Part shown: positions 9,209 to 17,992 of the stretch, in pieces
Layout of the letters: every line of letters begins with the position of its first letter
Numbering within the stretch: position 1 is the first letter of the stretch
NCBI RefSeq assembly: GCF_013337285.1
Contig: NZ_SUPW01000003.1
Span: forward strand, 434,001 to 498,000
Reading direction: 5' to 3'
DNA from: Agrobacterium tumefaciens
GTDB taxonomy: Bacteria > Pseudomonadota > Alphaproteobacteria > Rhizobiales > Rhizobiaceae
Length of the DNA stretch: 64,000 bases
Position numbers and translations under genes: made by a program
Notes under the pieces: generated by a model
Database searches by the model: none
What the model was told of the DNA's origin: nothing
The model's input: the letters and a program-made list of their open reading frames with translations, nothing else

Positions 9209-10381
9209 ATGATCAACGGAGAAAGACTGATTTCACGCCCGCTACGCTGGGCCATGGTGGGCGGCGGACGCACGGGACAGGTGGGCTACAAGCACCGCAC
9301 CGGCGCATTGCGCGACGGCAATTACCAGCTCGTCGCCGGCGCCTTCGACCTCGATGCCGAGCGGGGCCGCGACTTCGGCGTCAATCTCGGCGTGGCGGCG
9401 GATCGTTGTTATACGGATTACAAGGCGCTGATCGCCGGCGAGACGGCGCGCGAAGATGGCGTGGACGTTGTCTCCATCGCCACCCCCAATTTCACCCACT
9501 ACGAGATCACCAAGGCCTGCCTTGAAGCGGGGCTGCATGTCGTCTGCGAAAAACCGCTGTTCTTCACCGTGGCGGAATGCGACGAGGTGGCGCGGCTTGC
9601 CGAACAGAAAGGGCTGATCGTCGGTGTTACCTATGGCTTTACCGGGCACCCGCTCGTCCACCAGATGGCGGCCATGGTCAAGAAGGGAATGCTGGGCGAC
9701 ATCCGTATCGTCGACCTGCAATATACCCACGGCTTTAATTCCGGTGACGATGTGGGCGCGGGTGAGGCTGTCAAATGGCGCACCAATCCCCGCACCGCCG
9801 GCCCGACCTTCGTGCTGGGCGATATCGGCACACATCTTTATTATCTCTCGGAAGTCGTGCTGCCGCATATGAAGGTGGAACGCCTGCTCTGCGACCGCAA
9901 GGCCTTCATCCCCACCCGCGCACCGCTGGAAGACCACGCCACCGTTCTGATGCATTACGACAATGGCGCGCGCGGTCGCCTCTGGGTCTCCTCCGTCAAT
10001 GCCGGCAATATGGGATCGCAACGTTACCGTTTCGTCGGCTCCAAGGCCTCGCTTGAATGGTCCGATTCCCATCCCGACCAGCTGATCTACGAAGTTCAAG
10101 GCGAACCCGGCCGCATCCTGCACCACGGCATGCCCTATCTGGAACAGGAAAGCCTCGCCATCGACCGCATGGGCGCGCTGCATACCGAAGGCCTCGGTGA
10201 CAGCTGGTCGAACATCTATCTCTGGATCGCCCAGGCGATCGACGCGGCAAATCGCGGTGACAGGGCTTTTCTGAAGACCCACCATTATCCCGGCATCACG
10301 GCCGGCACCGAAGGCGTTCGCTGGTTGGAAAACTGCGTCCGCTCGGCCGATGCCGGCGCCGCCTGGGTCGACTTCGCATAA
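9209..10381 (+). CDS. Gfo/Idh/MocA-family NAD(P)-dependent oxidoreductase
   Basis: A 390-residue protein with an N-terminal Rossmann domain (RWAMVGGGRTGQVG) and the family's active-site motif VVCEKPLFF, where the lysine of EKP contacts substrate. The C-terminal alpha/beta domain ends near residue 385. Members oxidise or reduce a hydroxyl of sugars, inositols or glycosides. Placed among three TIM-barrel proteins and a sugar importer, it probably generates or consumes a keto-sugar intermediate. The substrate is unknown. Confidence 0.88.
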   Translation: MINGERLISRPLRWAMVGGGRTGQVGYKHRTGALRDGNYQLVAGAFDLDAERGRDFGVNLGVAADRCYTDYKALIAGETAREDGVDVVSIATPNFTHYEITKACLEAGLHVVCEKPLFFTVAECDEVARLAEQKGLIVGVTYGFTGHPLVHQMAAMVKKGMLGDIRIVDLQYTHGFNSGDDVGAGEAVKWRTNPRTAGPTFVLGDIGTHLYYLSEVVLPHMKVERLLCDRKAFIPTRAPLEDHATVLMHYDNGARGRLWVSSVNAGNMGSQRYRFVGSKASLEWSDSHPDQLIYEVQGEPGRILHHGMPYLEQESLAIDRMGALHTEGLGDSWSNIYLWIAQAIDAANRGDRAFLKTHHYPGITAGTEGVRWLENCVRSADAGAAWVDFA

Positions 10382-10460
10382 CCCGTTTGGGGGCGCGCCG
10401 GACCACTCTCCCGTCCTCCTCCTCATGCGCGTCCCCATGCCTTTTTAGAAAGACGACACG

Positions 10461-11402
10461 ATGAAACTCGCAATTTGTACCGACGTCATGGCAAACCTGC
10501 CCTTCACCGAAATGCTCGACAAATGCGTCGCCCTCGGCGTCGAGGGCATCGAGATGACCGGCGGCGGCTGGTCAAGCGGCCCGCATTTCCGGGCCGACGA
10601 GCTTCTGGCGGATAGAAGTCTGCTCAAATCCAAGCTGAAGGAAATCGAGGCCCGCGGCCTCGAAATCGCTGCGCTGAATTGCTCCGCCAATCCACTCGAT
10701 CCCGGCGATATGGGCAAACGCCATCTTAAGGAAATGCAAGACACCGTCCGGCTGGCGGGCGAAATCGGCGTGACGAAGATCGTCACCATGTCCGGCCTGC
10801 CGGAGGCAGCGCCCGGCGACACGGTGCCGAACTGGCTTGTCTACACCAAGAGCTGGCCGAACGAGATGCCGGAACGCGACCGTTACCAATGGGAAGACCG
10901 CGCCTTCCCGCTCTGGCACGGGCTCGTGAAGCTCGCCAAGGAAGCCGGCGTCGAGAAATATGCGCTTGAGAATTTCTCGGCCATGCTCGTCTGGAACCCG
11001 GAAACCCTGTTTCGCCTGCGCAACGAGGTCGGCCCGACGGTCGGCATGAATCTCGACCCCTCGCACCTGATGTGGATGGGGGCCGACCCCATCTCCTCTG
11101 CCCGCGCGCTGGGCAGCGCAATCCACCATTGCCATGGCAAGGACACCCGTATCGAACGCGGACTGGCGGATGTGAACGGCCTGCTGGAACTAAAAGAAGT
11201 CACTGATGTTGCCAACCGCAGCTGGAACTATGTGGCTGTCGGCGCCGGCCGCGACCTGCAATGGTGGAAGGAGTTTTTCTCCGTGGTGCGCATGGCCGGG
11301 TATAATGGCTGGGTGAGCCTGGAAATGGAGGATTTCACCATGTCCACCGAGGCGGGCATCCAGTCCTCCATCGACGCCCTGCAAGCCACCATCAGCCGCT
11401 GA
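10461..11402 (+). CDS. Xylose isomerase-like TIM-barrel protein, second in operon
   Basis: A 313-residue member of the sugar phosphate isomerase/epimerase superfamily. The stretches ALENFSAMLVWNPE and MNLDPSHLMWMGAD hold acidic and histidine residues in positions typical of the metal site. It resembles the 8226 and 11458 products in fold but not closely in sequence, so the three are probably not recent duplicates. Like them it may act on a keto-sugar made by the neighbouring dehydrogenase. Confidence 0.82.
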   Translation: MKLAICTDVMANLPFTEMLDKCVALGVEGIEMTGGGWSSGPHFRADELLADRSLLKSKLKEIEARGLEIAALNCSANPLDPGDMGKRHLKEMQDTVRLAGEIGVTKIVTMSGLPEAAPGDTVPNWLVYTKSWPNEMPERDRYQWEDRAFPLWHGLVKLAKEAGVEKYALENFSAMLVWNPETLFRLRNEVGPTVGMNLDPSHLMWMGADPISSARALGSAIHHCHGKDTRIERGLADVNGLLELKEVTDVANRSWNYVAVGAGRDLQWWKEFFSVVRMAGYNGWVSLEMEDFTMSTEAGIQSSIDALQATISR

Positions 11403-11410
11403 GACCCGAA

Positions 11411-11433
11411 CCGGGCCGCACAATACGGCCCGG
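11411..11433 (+). terminator. Intercistronic hairpin
   Basis: Perfect 8 bp arms CCGGGCCG and CGGCCCGG around a seven-base loop, in the 55 bp between the second and third TIM-barrel genes. No T-run. Confidence 0.45.
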
Positions 11434-11457
11434 CACCGACTACGCGACGAGGACACC

Positions 11458-12387
11458 ATGACCAACCAGATCACCATCACCACCGCTCCCTGCTGCTGGG
11501 GCGTCGATGACGTCAAAAATCCCCATCTGCCCCATTGGGAAAAGGTGCTGGATGAGGCGAAGGCCGCCGGCTTCGGCGGTCTGGAACTCGGTCCTTACGG
11601 CTATCTGCCGCTTGATCTCAAGCGCGTTTCGCAGGCGCTGAACGAACGTGGCCTGAAGATCGTTGCCGGCACGATCTTTGACGATCTGGTCTCACCTGAC
11701 AACCGCGACAATCTGCTGCGCCAGACCGACGAGATCTGCGCGCTGATCACCCGCCTGCCAAAACCGGAAACCCATGCCGGCCAGCGTTTTCCCGCCCCCT
11801 ATCTGACGGTGATGGACTGGGGTCATGACGAGCGCGACTATGCCGCCGGACATTCCGACCGTGCGCCGCGCCTCGATGAAGCCGCATGGCGGGGGATGGT
11901 CGAAAACATCCGCGCCATTGCAACGCTTGCCCGTGACACATACGGCGTGCGCGCCACCATTCATCCCCATGCTGGCGGCTACATCGAATTTGCCGACGAG
12001 CTGCAAAAGATCATCGAGGATATTCCAGCCGACCTCGCGGGCCTCTGCCTCGATACCGGCCATATGGCCTATTCAGGCATGGACCCGGTCGCCACGCTTC
12101 GCCGCTATTGGGACCGCGTCGACTATATTCATTTCAAGGATATCGACGCCGCAGTTTTTGAAGAGGTGATGGGCGAACACATCCGCTTCTTCGAGGCCTG
12201 CGCCAAGGGCGTGATGTGCCCGATCGGCCGCGGCTCGATTGATTACCCAGCGATCCGTAGCCTTCTAACGGAACTCGGTTACGGCGGCTACATCACCATT
12301 GAGCAGGAACGCGACCCGCGCAACGCCGGCAGTATTCTGAACGATCTGGCAGCCAGCAGGGCGTTTCTCGCAAAAAGCGGTTTCTGA
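11458..12387 (+). CDS. IolE-like TIM-barrel protein (putative inosose dehydratase or keto-sugar isomerase)
   Basis: A 309-residue xylose-isomerase-like TIM-barrel protein. Segments TIHPHAGGYIEF, LCLDTGHMAYSGMDP and VDYIHFKDID resemble 2-keto-myo-inositol dehydratase (IolE) and relatives, with the metal-binding Glu, Asp, His and Glu in order. It is the last gene of the operon. An inositol-like substrate is possible given the dehydrogenase, but no other iol genes are visible, so this remains a family-level call. Confidence 0.78.
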   Translation: MTNQITITTAPCCWGVDDVKNPHLPHWEKVLDEAKAAGFGGLELGPYGYLPLDLKRVSQALNERGLKIVAGTIFDDLVSPDNRDNLLRQTDEICALITRLPKPETHAGQRFPAPYLTVMDWGHDERDYAAGHSDRAPRLDEAAWRGMVENIRAIATLARDTYGVRATIHPHAGGYIEFADELQKIIEDIPADLAGLCLDTGHMAYSGMDPVATLRRYWDRVDYIHFKDIDAAVFEEVMGEHIRFFEACAKGVMCPIGRGSIDYPAIRSLLTELGYGGYITIEQERDPRNAGSILNDLAASRAFLAKSGF

Positions 12388-12674
12388 ACCAAACGGGGTA
12401 AAACCACTGTACCTCCCGAAGAGTCGAGCCGACACAATGGCAGTGATGGTTGAAAACCGCCCCGAAACCCCAGGCGACGCCGGCACACGACACATAAACG
12501 CCTTCAGCCTAAAAACACATGCATTTATCCGTCACATCCATGTAAAAGCCACATTGGAATATGAGTTGAAGTTGCAGGACGATTTGGCCTTGGTTGACAG
12601 CACCTATGGGCAAACCCAAGGTGCGTCTCCATAAGCTAAAGCGATCGTTTTCTTTGTATTTTCATGGTGATACG
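12388..12674. other. Intergenic region between the sugar operon and the deiminase gene
   Basis: About 290 bp. Short open frames exist here but have no codon pattern, conserved look or ribosome site. The last 100 bp, more AT-rich, should hold the promoter of the deiminase gene; I see no confident -35/-10 pair. Confidence 0.4.
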
Positions 12675-13781
12675 ATGATGACCCGCCGCCAGACACTGCT
12701 TTTTGCCGCTGCTGCCACCGCCGGCCTTTCGACATCGTCCCAACAGGGCCGGACGGCTGGCCCATCGGCCCGTGCCGCCGGTTTTTGGTATCCTGAGGAA
12801 ACCGAACCGCATGAACGCACTTTCATGCAATGGCCGGTGAACCCCGCCGTGCATGATGATCCCGATTTCCTAGATGATCTTCAGAAAACCATCGCGAAAA
12901 TCGCCAACACAATCGCGGAATTCGAACCGGTCGTGATGCTGGCCGCAGCGCAGCACCATGGTGCAATCCGCAAACAGGTGTCGCGCAACGTCGAATTATG
13001 GGACATTCCGACCGATGATCTGTGGTGTCGCGATTCCGGGCCGTCCTTTGTTGTGGATGGCAAGGGTGGGCTCGCCATCACGCAATTCAACTTCAACGGC
13101 TGGGGCAACAAGCAAACCCATAATGCCGACGGAAAGATTGCCGCGCGGATAGCCGAACGTATGGGCCTTCCGATTTTTGACGCAGGGCTGGTGGGCGAGG
13201 CTGGAGGGGTGGAAACCGACGGCCACGGCACCTTGATCGCCCATGAAAGCAGCTTCATCAATATCAATCGCAACCGGGGCGACAAGGCCGAAATCGAACA
13301 ACTGCTGCTCGACACGATGGGCGCACGCAAGATGGTGTGGGCGCCCGGAATCATCGGCGCCGACATCACCGATTACCACATCGATGCGCTCGCCCGTTTC
13401 GTCAAGCCAGGCCAATTGCTGATCCAGATGGGAGACAAGATTGACCACGATGACCCGTGGTCAATCGCCGCCTTCGAGACCCACGATATTCTGGCCGCCG
13501 CCACCGATGCCGAGGGTCGCAAGCTGGACATGGTCATTTTGCCGGAACCCTACGACATTCGTGCCGACAGCGCCGATTTTGTCTCTTCCTATGTCAATTA
13601 TTATGTCTGCAACGGTGCGGTCATCGCCGCCGAATTCGGCGACCGGGAAGCCGACGAACGAGCCGCAGCCATTCTTGGCAAGCTTTATCCCGGCCGTGAG
13701 ATCATCACGTTAAATATCGACCCGGTAGGTGAGGTAGGCGGCGGCATCCATTGCGCCACCCACGAGCAACCCAAAGTCTGA
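12675..13781 (+). CDS. Agmatine deiminase/peptidylarginine deiminase family protein with Tat signal
   Basis: 368 residues from the ATG at 12675, chosen because it places a twin-arginine signal (TRRQTLLF followed by a hydrophobic stretch) at the N-terminus. The mature part is a full-length Porphyromonas-type deiminase: WCRDSGPSFV, GGVETDGHGT, DYHIDALARF and the C-terminal GGGIHCATHEQP with the catalytic cysteine. Agmatine deiminase converts agmatine to N-carbamoylputrescine and ammonia. The cytosolic enzyme is common; a Tat-exported version implies periplasmic use of agmatine or a related guanidino compound. It stands alone, without a carbamoylputrescine amidase next to it. Confidence 0.85.
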   Translation: MMTRRQTLLFAAAATAGLSTSSQQGRTAGPSARAAGFWYPEETEPHERTFMQWPVNPAVHDDPDFLDDLQKTIAKIANTIAEFEPVVMLAAAQHHGAIRKQVSRNVELWDIPTDDLWCRDSGPSFVVDGKGGLAITQFNFNGWGNKQTHNADGKIAARIAERMGLPIFDAGLVGEAGGVETDGHGTLIAHESSFININRNRGDKAEIEQLLLDTMGARKMVWAPGIIGADITDYHIDALARFVKPGQLLIQMGDKIDHDDPWSIAAFETHDILAAATDAEGRKLDMVILPEPYDIRADSADFVSSYVNYYVCNGAVIAAEFGDREADERAAAILGKLYPGREIITLNIDPVGEVGGGIHCATHEQPKV

Positions 13782-13834
13782 TCGTTTGGGACTCATGTGC
13801 CTTTGACGGCCGGAATATGCCGGAAGATTGAAAA

Positions 13835-13866
13835 TGGCCTCGGAGACTGAAATGACTCCGAGGCCA
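13835..13866 (-). terminator. Rho-independent terminator between convergent genes
   Basis: An 11 bp perfect stem (13835-13845 with 13856-13866) and a ten-base loop. On the minus strand it is followed by ATTTTC, giving a short U-run, so it terminates the minus-strand gene at 13905. It may also stop transcription of the deiminase gene. Confidence 0.7.
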
Positions 13867-13904
13867 CTCGACCAATCACTGGCAAGAACCGACCCCTGCG
13901 AACG

Positions 13905-14276
13905 TCAGGCTTCGACAGGCTCGTGAACATCATCCAGAAGAAAATGCACGATCACATAACGTGTCGTGTATTTCTGACCGCTATCGGACACGCTCTCGAC
14001 GCTGCCACCGTCGGAAGGGTGCCATTTCTGGTAATGAGGGTTGTTGGCAATCAGCGTAATCGCCTTGCCCGAAAGCCGGCCGTTCAGCCGATAGCGAGCC
14101 TCTGCCAAGGGCCAAATCTTCTCAAAATCCTGCTGGCTGATACGGGCTTTCAATGCCTTCCTGAATATCGCTTCTCCGGGAGAACCATCCTTTTGTTCCA
14201 TCGGTGGAATATGCAGGTCAACCTCTTCCGCGCCGTCCAGCAGAAAGGCAAATTCGTCTGGCCACATCCGTCTCAC
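13905..14276 (-). CDS. Hypothetical protein, 123 aa
   Basis: I do not recognise the family. The protein is soluble and has no signal peptide or membrane segment. It contains SPGEAIFRKALKARISQ and LNGRLSGKAITLIANN, and it ends acidic (LLDDVHEPVEA). It has its own terminator at 13835-13866. Base composition is like the flanking chromosome, and it lies outside the mobile element that starts at 14613. Confidence 0.6.
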   Translation of the reverse strand: MRRMWPDEFAFLLDGAEEVDLHIPPMEQKDGSPGEAIFRKALKARISQQDFEKIWPLAEARYRLNGRLSGKAITLIANNPHYQKWHPSDGGSVESVSDSGQKYTTRYVIVHFLLDDVHEPVEA

Positions 14277-14612
14277 GTATCACTCCTCCCAAAGCTCGCC
14301 GTCCTTTACAACACAATAATGATAGCGCCTCCACCGCGAGAGGCAATGGCGGATATGAACCTGCCCGTACCAGCATTCCGGATTCTTGCGGATCGACGCC
14401 GCATGATCTCCAAATGATACTGAAGATCTGCATCAAACGCCTTGGCGCGGCGACGATCTTCACTAAGGGATATGACGCATCGTCCCATCAGTGGCTTCAT
14501 ATAGTGCCAGGGTATGGAAGTGCCCGGGGGCCTCGCCACAGCCACTTTCGGCACTAGCATCAAACGACACAAGTTCAAAAGTTGCGGGGAAATCTTGCCT
14601 GTCTAAGACATG
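14277..14612. other. Gene-free stretch between hypothetical gene and tRNA-Ser
   Basis: About 340 bp. A minus-strand frame (14306-14560) is open and contains a plausible stretch (GRCVISLSEDRRRAKAF). It lacks a good start or ribosome site, so I do not call it a gene; it could be a remnant. Confidence 0.35.
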
Positions 14613-14729
14613 TTATGGCGGAGAGGGTGGGATTCGAACCCACGATACCCTTGCAGGTATGCCGCATTTCGAGTGCGGTGCATTCGACCACTCTGCCACC
14701 TCTCCGCATGCGCGAACGCTTGCGTTGCG
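14613..14729. repeat. Left attachment-site repeat (117 bp, contains full tRNA-Ser)
   Basis: Identical to 28368-28484. It spans three bases past the tRNA CCA end, the whole tRNA and 24 bases upstream of its 5' end. Sequence diverges immediately outside both limits. Confidence 0.92.
14616..14705 (-). tRNA. tRNA-Ser(CGA), left copy
   Basis: 90 nt with a seven-base acceptor stem (GGAGAGG with CCTCTCC), discriminator G, encoded CCA, anticodon loop CTCGAAA (anticodon CGA), a long type II variable arm and T-loop TTCGAAT. It is identical to the copy at 28371. Its upstream sequence beyond 24 bases is island DNA and lacks the promoter-like pair seen before the right copy, so it may be poorly transcribed. 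Confidence 0.95.
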
Positions 14730-14798
14730 GGCAATTCCTCGACGCAGACGAGGAGGGAGTCACTAGCCCGATTCATATATGTGGCCGCGCTGTGCCTA

Positions 14799-15539
14799 TT
14801 ACGCTTCGTCGCTTTTAAGGGACTTACGCTTCCTCCGTTGTGGCAAAGGTATGCCTCCCTCCATTTCTTGAGCCTTTTGCCCGTTTACCACAACACGGTG
14901 AACGAAGTTTTCTAAAACATCTAAAAGATGGTTGGTCTGCTCTTCTGTCGGGGACCAAGCTCTGTGCGCAGCCGCGCTTCCTGCGTTGATCAAGACGGTT
15001 AACGCGCTGTGTTCGGAGTCGCCTATTAAGCCTAGGTCCTTGAGCTCTTTAAGCTTCTCTTGAAAAGACTTTGCCGGATCAATCTTGATACTTCCCACAC
15101 AATTGTCCAACGCTGTCCGAAGGCCAATTGCAGTTAATATAAAACACCTCTCATCGTAGCAGCGGTAAGTTTCATCAAAAATATGGAAGAGGGTAGGATT
15201 GATCTTACCGATTTTATCCAGCCAGTCAGGACGAGTTCGGGCCGAGGGCAACGGAAGCGTTGTTTTATTATAAATTGGCTCACTTTGCGGTTCGCCAAAA
15301 TAGTCATACCATTGCTCAATATTGTTTTCGTCCCACGAACTCTTCTGTGTAAAAACAGTTTCGCAGCCACAGCACTCGAGGAGACTGTATTCGTCTCCCC
15401 CGACCATTGAATTGCCGATTCTATCTTCCCACCGCCATGGCTTATCAATTCGCCCGTGCAAAGCGCAGTTTTGTTCTCGATTACAGGTCGGACAATGCGC
15501 CTTCTCTATCACATGTTTTTTCTTCTTTGATCCGGTCAT
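14799..15539 (-). CDS. DUF4145 domain protein
   Basis: A 246-residue protein. The N-terminal part has zinc-ribbon-like cysteines (CPTCNREQNC, later CCGC). The C-terminal half has the DUF4145 pattern: RTALDNCVGSIKID, then KLKELKDLGLI and AGSAAAHRAW. DUF4145 proteins are recurrent neighbours of restriction-modification systems, sometimes fused to endonucleases, with no settled biochemical role. Here it is the first gene inside the left end of the island, in line with the restriction genes. A role as accessory defence protein is inference from context. Confidence 0.75.
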   Translation of the reverse strand: MTGSKKKKHVIEKAHCPTCNREQNCALHGRIDKPWRWEDRIGNSMVGGDEYSLLECCGCETVFTQKSSWDENNIEQWYDYFGEPQSEPIYNKTTLPLPSARTRPDWLDKIGKINPTLFHIFDETYRCYDERCFILTAIGLRTALDNCVGSIKIDPAKSFQEKLKELKDLGLIGDSEHSALTVLINAGSAAAHRAWSPTEEQTNHLLDVLENFVHRVVVNGQKAQEMEGGIPLPQRRKRKSLKSDEA

Positions 15540-15624
15540 GGCGGTTACAGCCTTTCACAAGCCCGCGCATCAAGATGGCTGAGATAGGTGGACGAGGCGT
15601 CAAAACCGAGTCACCTCATTTAAA

Positions 15625-16389
15625 TTAATGTAGCACCTCAAGGGCCTTTTTGACTCCGGCCAAGAAGCTGCGATAGACCTCAGGAGTAAGCCACTCATCT
15701 CTCGATCCTGACAGTCTTGTGAACCGTTTGTATTGAGAGTGGAGACCAGAGATAAGTTCTGCTTCCTCTTTCATGATGGGGCGCAACCGTTTTCCATGAG
15801 AGAGGCGCCACGCCATAGCTCCGATCTGTCTTTTGTCGAAGTATTCCGGATTACCGAGTCGATTTTTTAAGGCTTCGGTTAGGTTGTCCCACTCGGTTTT
15901 GATGGATTCCATCATATCATCGGGCGACTGATCGGCGACGGGCTCCGCGTCCAGCGACTCGACGGCGTCAGCAACTTCTCCATCAAATGACTTCTCGATC
16001 TCTTCTTGGCTTTCAACAATTTTAGACTTATCCAGCTCGTCTAGGACTTCTCTCACCTCTTGCAGTTGATCTGACATTCGCTTTGAAAGCTTGTCTATCC
16101 GCTCTTCTAGGCCTTTATACTCTTCCGAGAAGCCAACTGACACAGTCTTTGCTGTAGCCAACAACGTGTCGACATCGCTTCGCATTCGAAGCGCAGTATC
16201 ACGGAGCTCGGGGATCGCGACCGTGAAATTGCTGAGGGCTTCGCCTAGGGTCTTCGCGAACTTTACTAGATATCCGCCCGGCCCCAGCATTATTAAACCT
16301 ACCAAGGTTACAAGCGGCCAAGCTGCGAATTCAGATACCTTTATCAACGTTTCCATATCATCCAGTCCGACAAAGCGAAAAAATTCCAT
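15625..16389 (-). CDS. Membrane-anchored coiled-coil protein, unknown function
   Basis: 254 residues using ATG at 16389; a GTG one codon earlier is the alternative. There is one hydrophobic segment near residues 24-45 (WPLVTLVGLIMLGPGG). Then comes a long charged helical region (EERIDKLSKRMSDQLQEVREVLDEL) that reads as coiled coil, then an acidic linker and a C-terminal helical domain. No catalytic motif is visible. It lies between the DUF4145 gene and the restriction endonuclease gene on the same strand. I do not recognise a family. Confidence 0.65.
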   Translation of the reverse strand: MEFFRFVGLDDMETLIKVSEFAAWPLVTLVGLIMLGPGGYLVKFAKTLGEALSNFTVAIPELRDTALRMRSDVDTLLATAKTVSVGFSEEYKGLEERIDKLSKRMSDQLQEVREVLDELDKSKIVESQEEIEKSFDGEVADAVESLDAEPVADQSPDDMMESIKTEWDNLTEALKNRLGNPEYFDKRQIGAMAWRLSHGKRLRPIMKEEAELISGLHSQYKRFTRLSGSRDEWLTPEVYRSFLAGVKKALEVLH

Positions 16390-16455
16390 CACAGCTCATG
16401 CTAGAACTGCCGCTTCGCCACTACCTGTAAACGATGGAAAATCTCTTAATTTACA

Positions 16456-17253
16456 TTATTGATTTTCGGAATTATCAGCCGCCTCAACTTCCAAAAGTGC
16501 TGACTCCCCCTCATCAAAAGTCACGGCCTCAACCGGCAGCCCAATTAATAGGAGTGGACACGGATTACCCACACCTCGTCTTAGGCGATCGTCAAGCTTA
16601 CGCCAGTGTGTTGTCGCTTCACCAAATTTGTCGGAAACGAACTGACCTACGAACGCTTCTTTGAAATCGAGTGGATTGACCATTCTATCGATTTTTTCTT
16701 GAATCAGGCGTCGTTGGCGAGAAGTGGGATCGTATCCCCAGCGTCTAATATCATCGAAACTCTGAATCTGCCTCTCATATAAAAATCTGCGAACAATTGC
16801 TCGCATATTGTCGTGCAGGGTTTTTCCTCTCGTCACGATGATGCCTATAGATATAGCGCCGTCTGCATGGAGCCGTTTAAAGTTCTCAAGGTCTCGATCA
16901 AAAAAGGGATCCTTGTTGTTCCATTCAATCTCCAACGCAATACGACTTCCATCGGGAAATGTCCTCACATGATCCACTTCATGGGATTGGCTCTCACGGG
17001 GGACCCCGTTTATTCGTCGCTCCACCACAAACTCAGTTTTTGGCCAACCGATTTCGTTTAACGCACGACGAAGACGCTGTGTCCCTTTGGCTTCACCACC
17101 TCCACCAGCAATAATCTCTTCAACGGGGATTGTGGCACCTAAGAGCGCACCTTCCAGCTCTTGCACTGCCTCAGCGAAATCGACGCTCAAAATAGCCTTA
17201 GCATGAGACAGGAACTCAATTTGAAATCCACGCTCTACTAATTTCTCAAACAT
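16456..17253 (-). CDS. Type II restriction endonuclease candidate, PD-(D/E)xK fold
   Basis: 265 residues; the ATG has a good ribosome site (GAGAGG). The motif EVDHVRTFPDG (Asp94), then IALEIEWNNKDPFF (Glu108-x-Glu110), gives the D...ExE pattern of BamHI/BglII-like PD-(D/E)xK nucleases, and FDRDLENFKRLH follows as in annotated type II enzymes. The stretch PCPLLLIGLP near the C-terminus resembles the final core strand. It is divergent from a second endonuclease at 17378. Both flank or face the m5C methyltransferase. The recognition sequence is unknown; a GATC-centred site is a guess from the family. Confidence 0.75.
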   Translation of the reverse strand: MFEKLVERGFQIEFLSHAKAILSVDFAEAVQELEGALLGATIPVEEIIAGGGGEAKGTQRLRRALNEIGWPKTEFVVERRINGVPRESQSHEVDHVRTFPDGSRIALEIEWNNKDPFFDRDLENFKRLHADGAISIGIIVTRGKTLHDNMRAIVRRFLYERQIQSFDDIRRWGYDPTSRQRRLIQEKIDRMVNPLDFKEAFVGQFVSDKFGEATTHWRKLDDRLRRGVGNPCPLLLIGLPVEAVTFDEGESALLEVEAADNSENQ

Positions 17254-17377
17254 TGCCTCTCCCTTGTCGAGCGAGCGACAATCTGGACGCGAATCAAAAG
17301 CATCCTTAACTTAAAAGGCGGCCACGGCGTTGGCCAGTATTTATCAATTCGTATTCCGATTCTGGATAGTTCAGACC

Positions 17378-17992
17378 ATGAAAATTGCCGCTCATTATTC
17401 TCATCTAAACGGCTTGGAGTTTCTAGAAGCGAGAAAGCCGGGCTTACTGGCCGAGATAAAGGAAGTTATTGAAAATGTAAGCGCTGAAGACTGCAGAACA
17501 AAAATATCAAAAGAGAAAACGAAGCTTTCAAAGTCACTTTATTCGCCCCGAGACTTGAACAAAGCTTTTTCAGTAGGATTTTCCCGCCATAACTGGATGC
17601 CCGCCCACGCAGATTATTGGGTCTGCGAGGACGCAAAAACCAACAGAAAAATTATAGACCTACCGGCGTCCCAGCAGAAAGCTGAGATTCTCAGCGCAGG
17701 CTTCACCCCTTTTCGCTCCAAAAACCAAACAGATTTCGTTAAGGATCGAGTTTCTGTCGAAGTTCAACTCGGAAAATATAGTTTTATCGCCTACGATTTG
17801 TTTGTGAAGCATTTGGCGTTTTATGTCGGAGATAAGATTGATGTAGGCATCGAGATTATACCGATGAAATCCCTTCAGAAAGAAATGTCCTCCGGCCCCG
17901 GATACTACGAGGGCGAGCTGTTCAATCTCATGCGTGAAGGTAGAGGGGTCCCGGGCGTTCCTCTAGTCCTGTTTGGTATCGCTTCGGACTAA
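17378..17992 (+). CDS. BglII/BstYI-family type II restriction endonuclease
   Basis: 204 residues from the ATG at 17378, the length of BstYI-type enzymes; a start 16 codons upstream would add a non-homologous extension. Asp119 and Glu128-x-Gln130 (TDFVKDRVSVEVQ) match the BglII active-site pattern D...ExQ. The family stretches GKYSFIAYDLFVKH, DVGIEIIPMKSLQKEM and GVPLVLFGIA are present. These enzymes cut within GATC-core sites such as AGATCT or RGATCY. It converges on the methyltransferase gene with a 4 bp stop-stop overlap (CTAA). It is AT-rich compared with chromosomal neighbours. Confidence 0.85.
   Translation: MKIAAHYSHLNGLEFLEARKPGLLAEIKEVIENVSAEDCRTKISKEKTKLSKSLYSPRDLNKAFSVGFSRHNWMPAHADYWVCEDAKTNRKIIDLPASQQKAEILSAGFTPFRSKNQTDFVKDRVSVEVQLGKYSFIAYDLFVKHLAFYVGDKIDVGIEIIPMKSLQKEMSSGPGYYEGELFNLMREGRGVPGVPLVLFGIASD

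Noticed and set aside
12437..12634. 65-codon frame before the deiminase gene
   Set aside because: No ribosome site or protein-like pattern; it ends close to the deiminase start and is probably chance.
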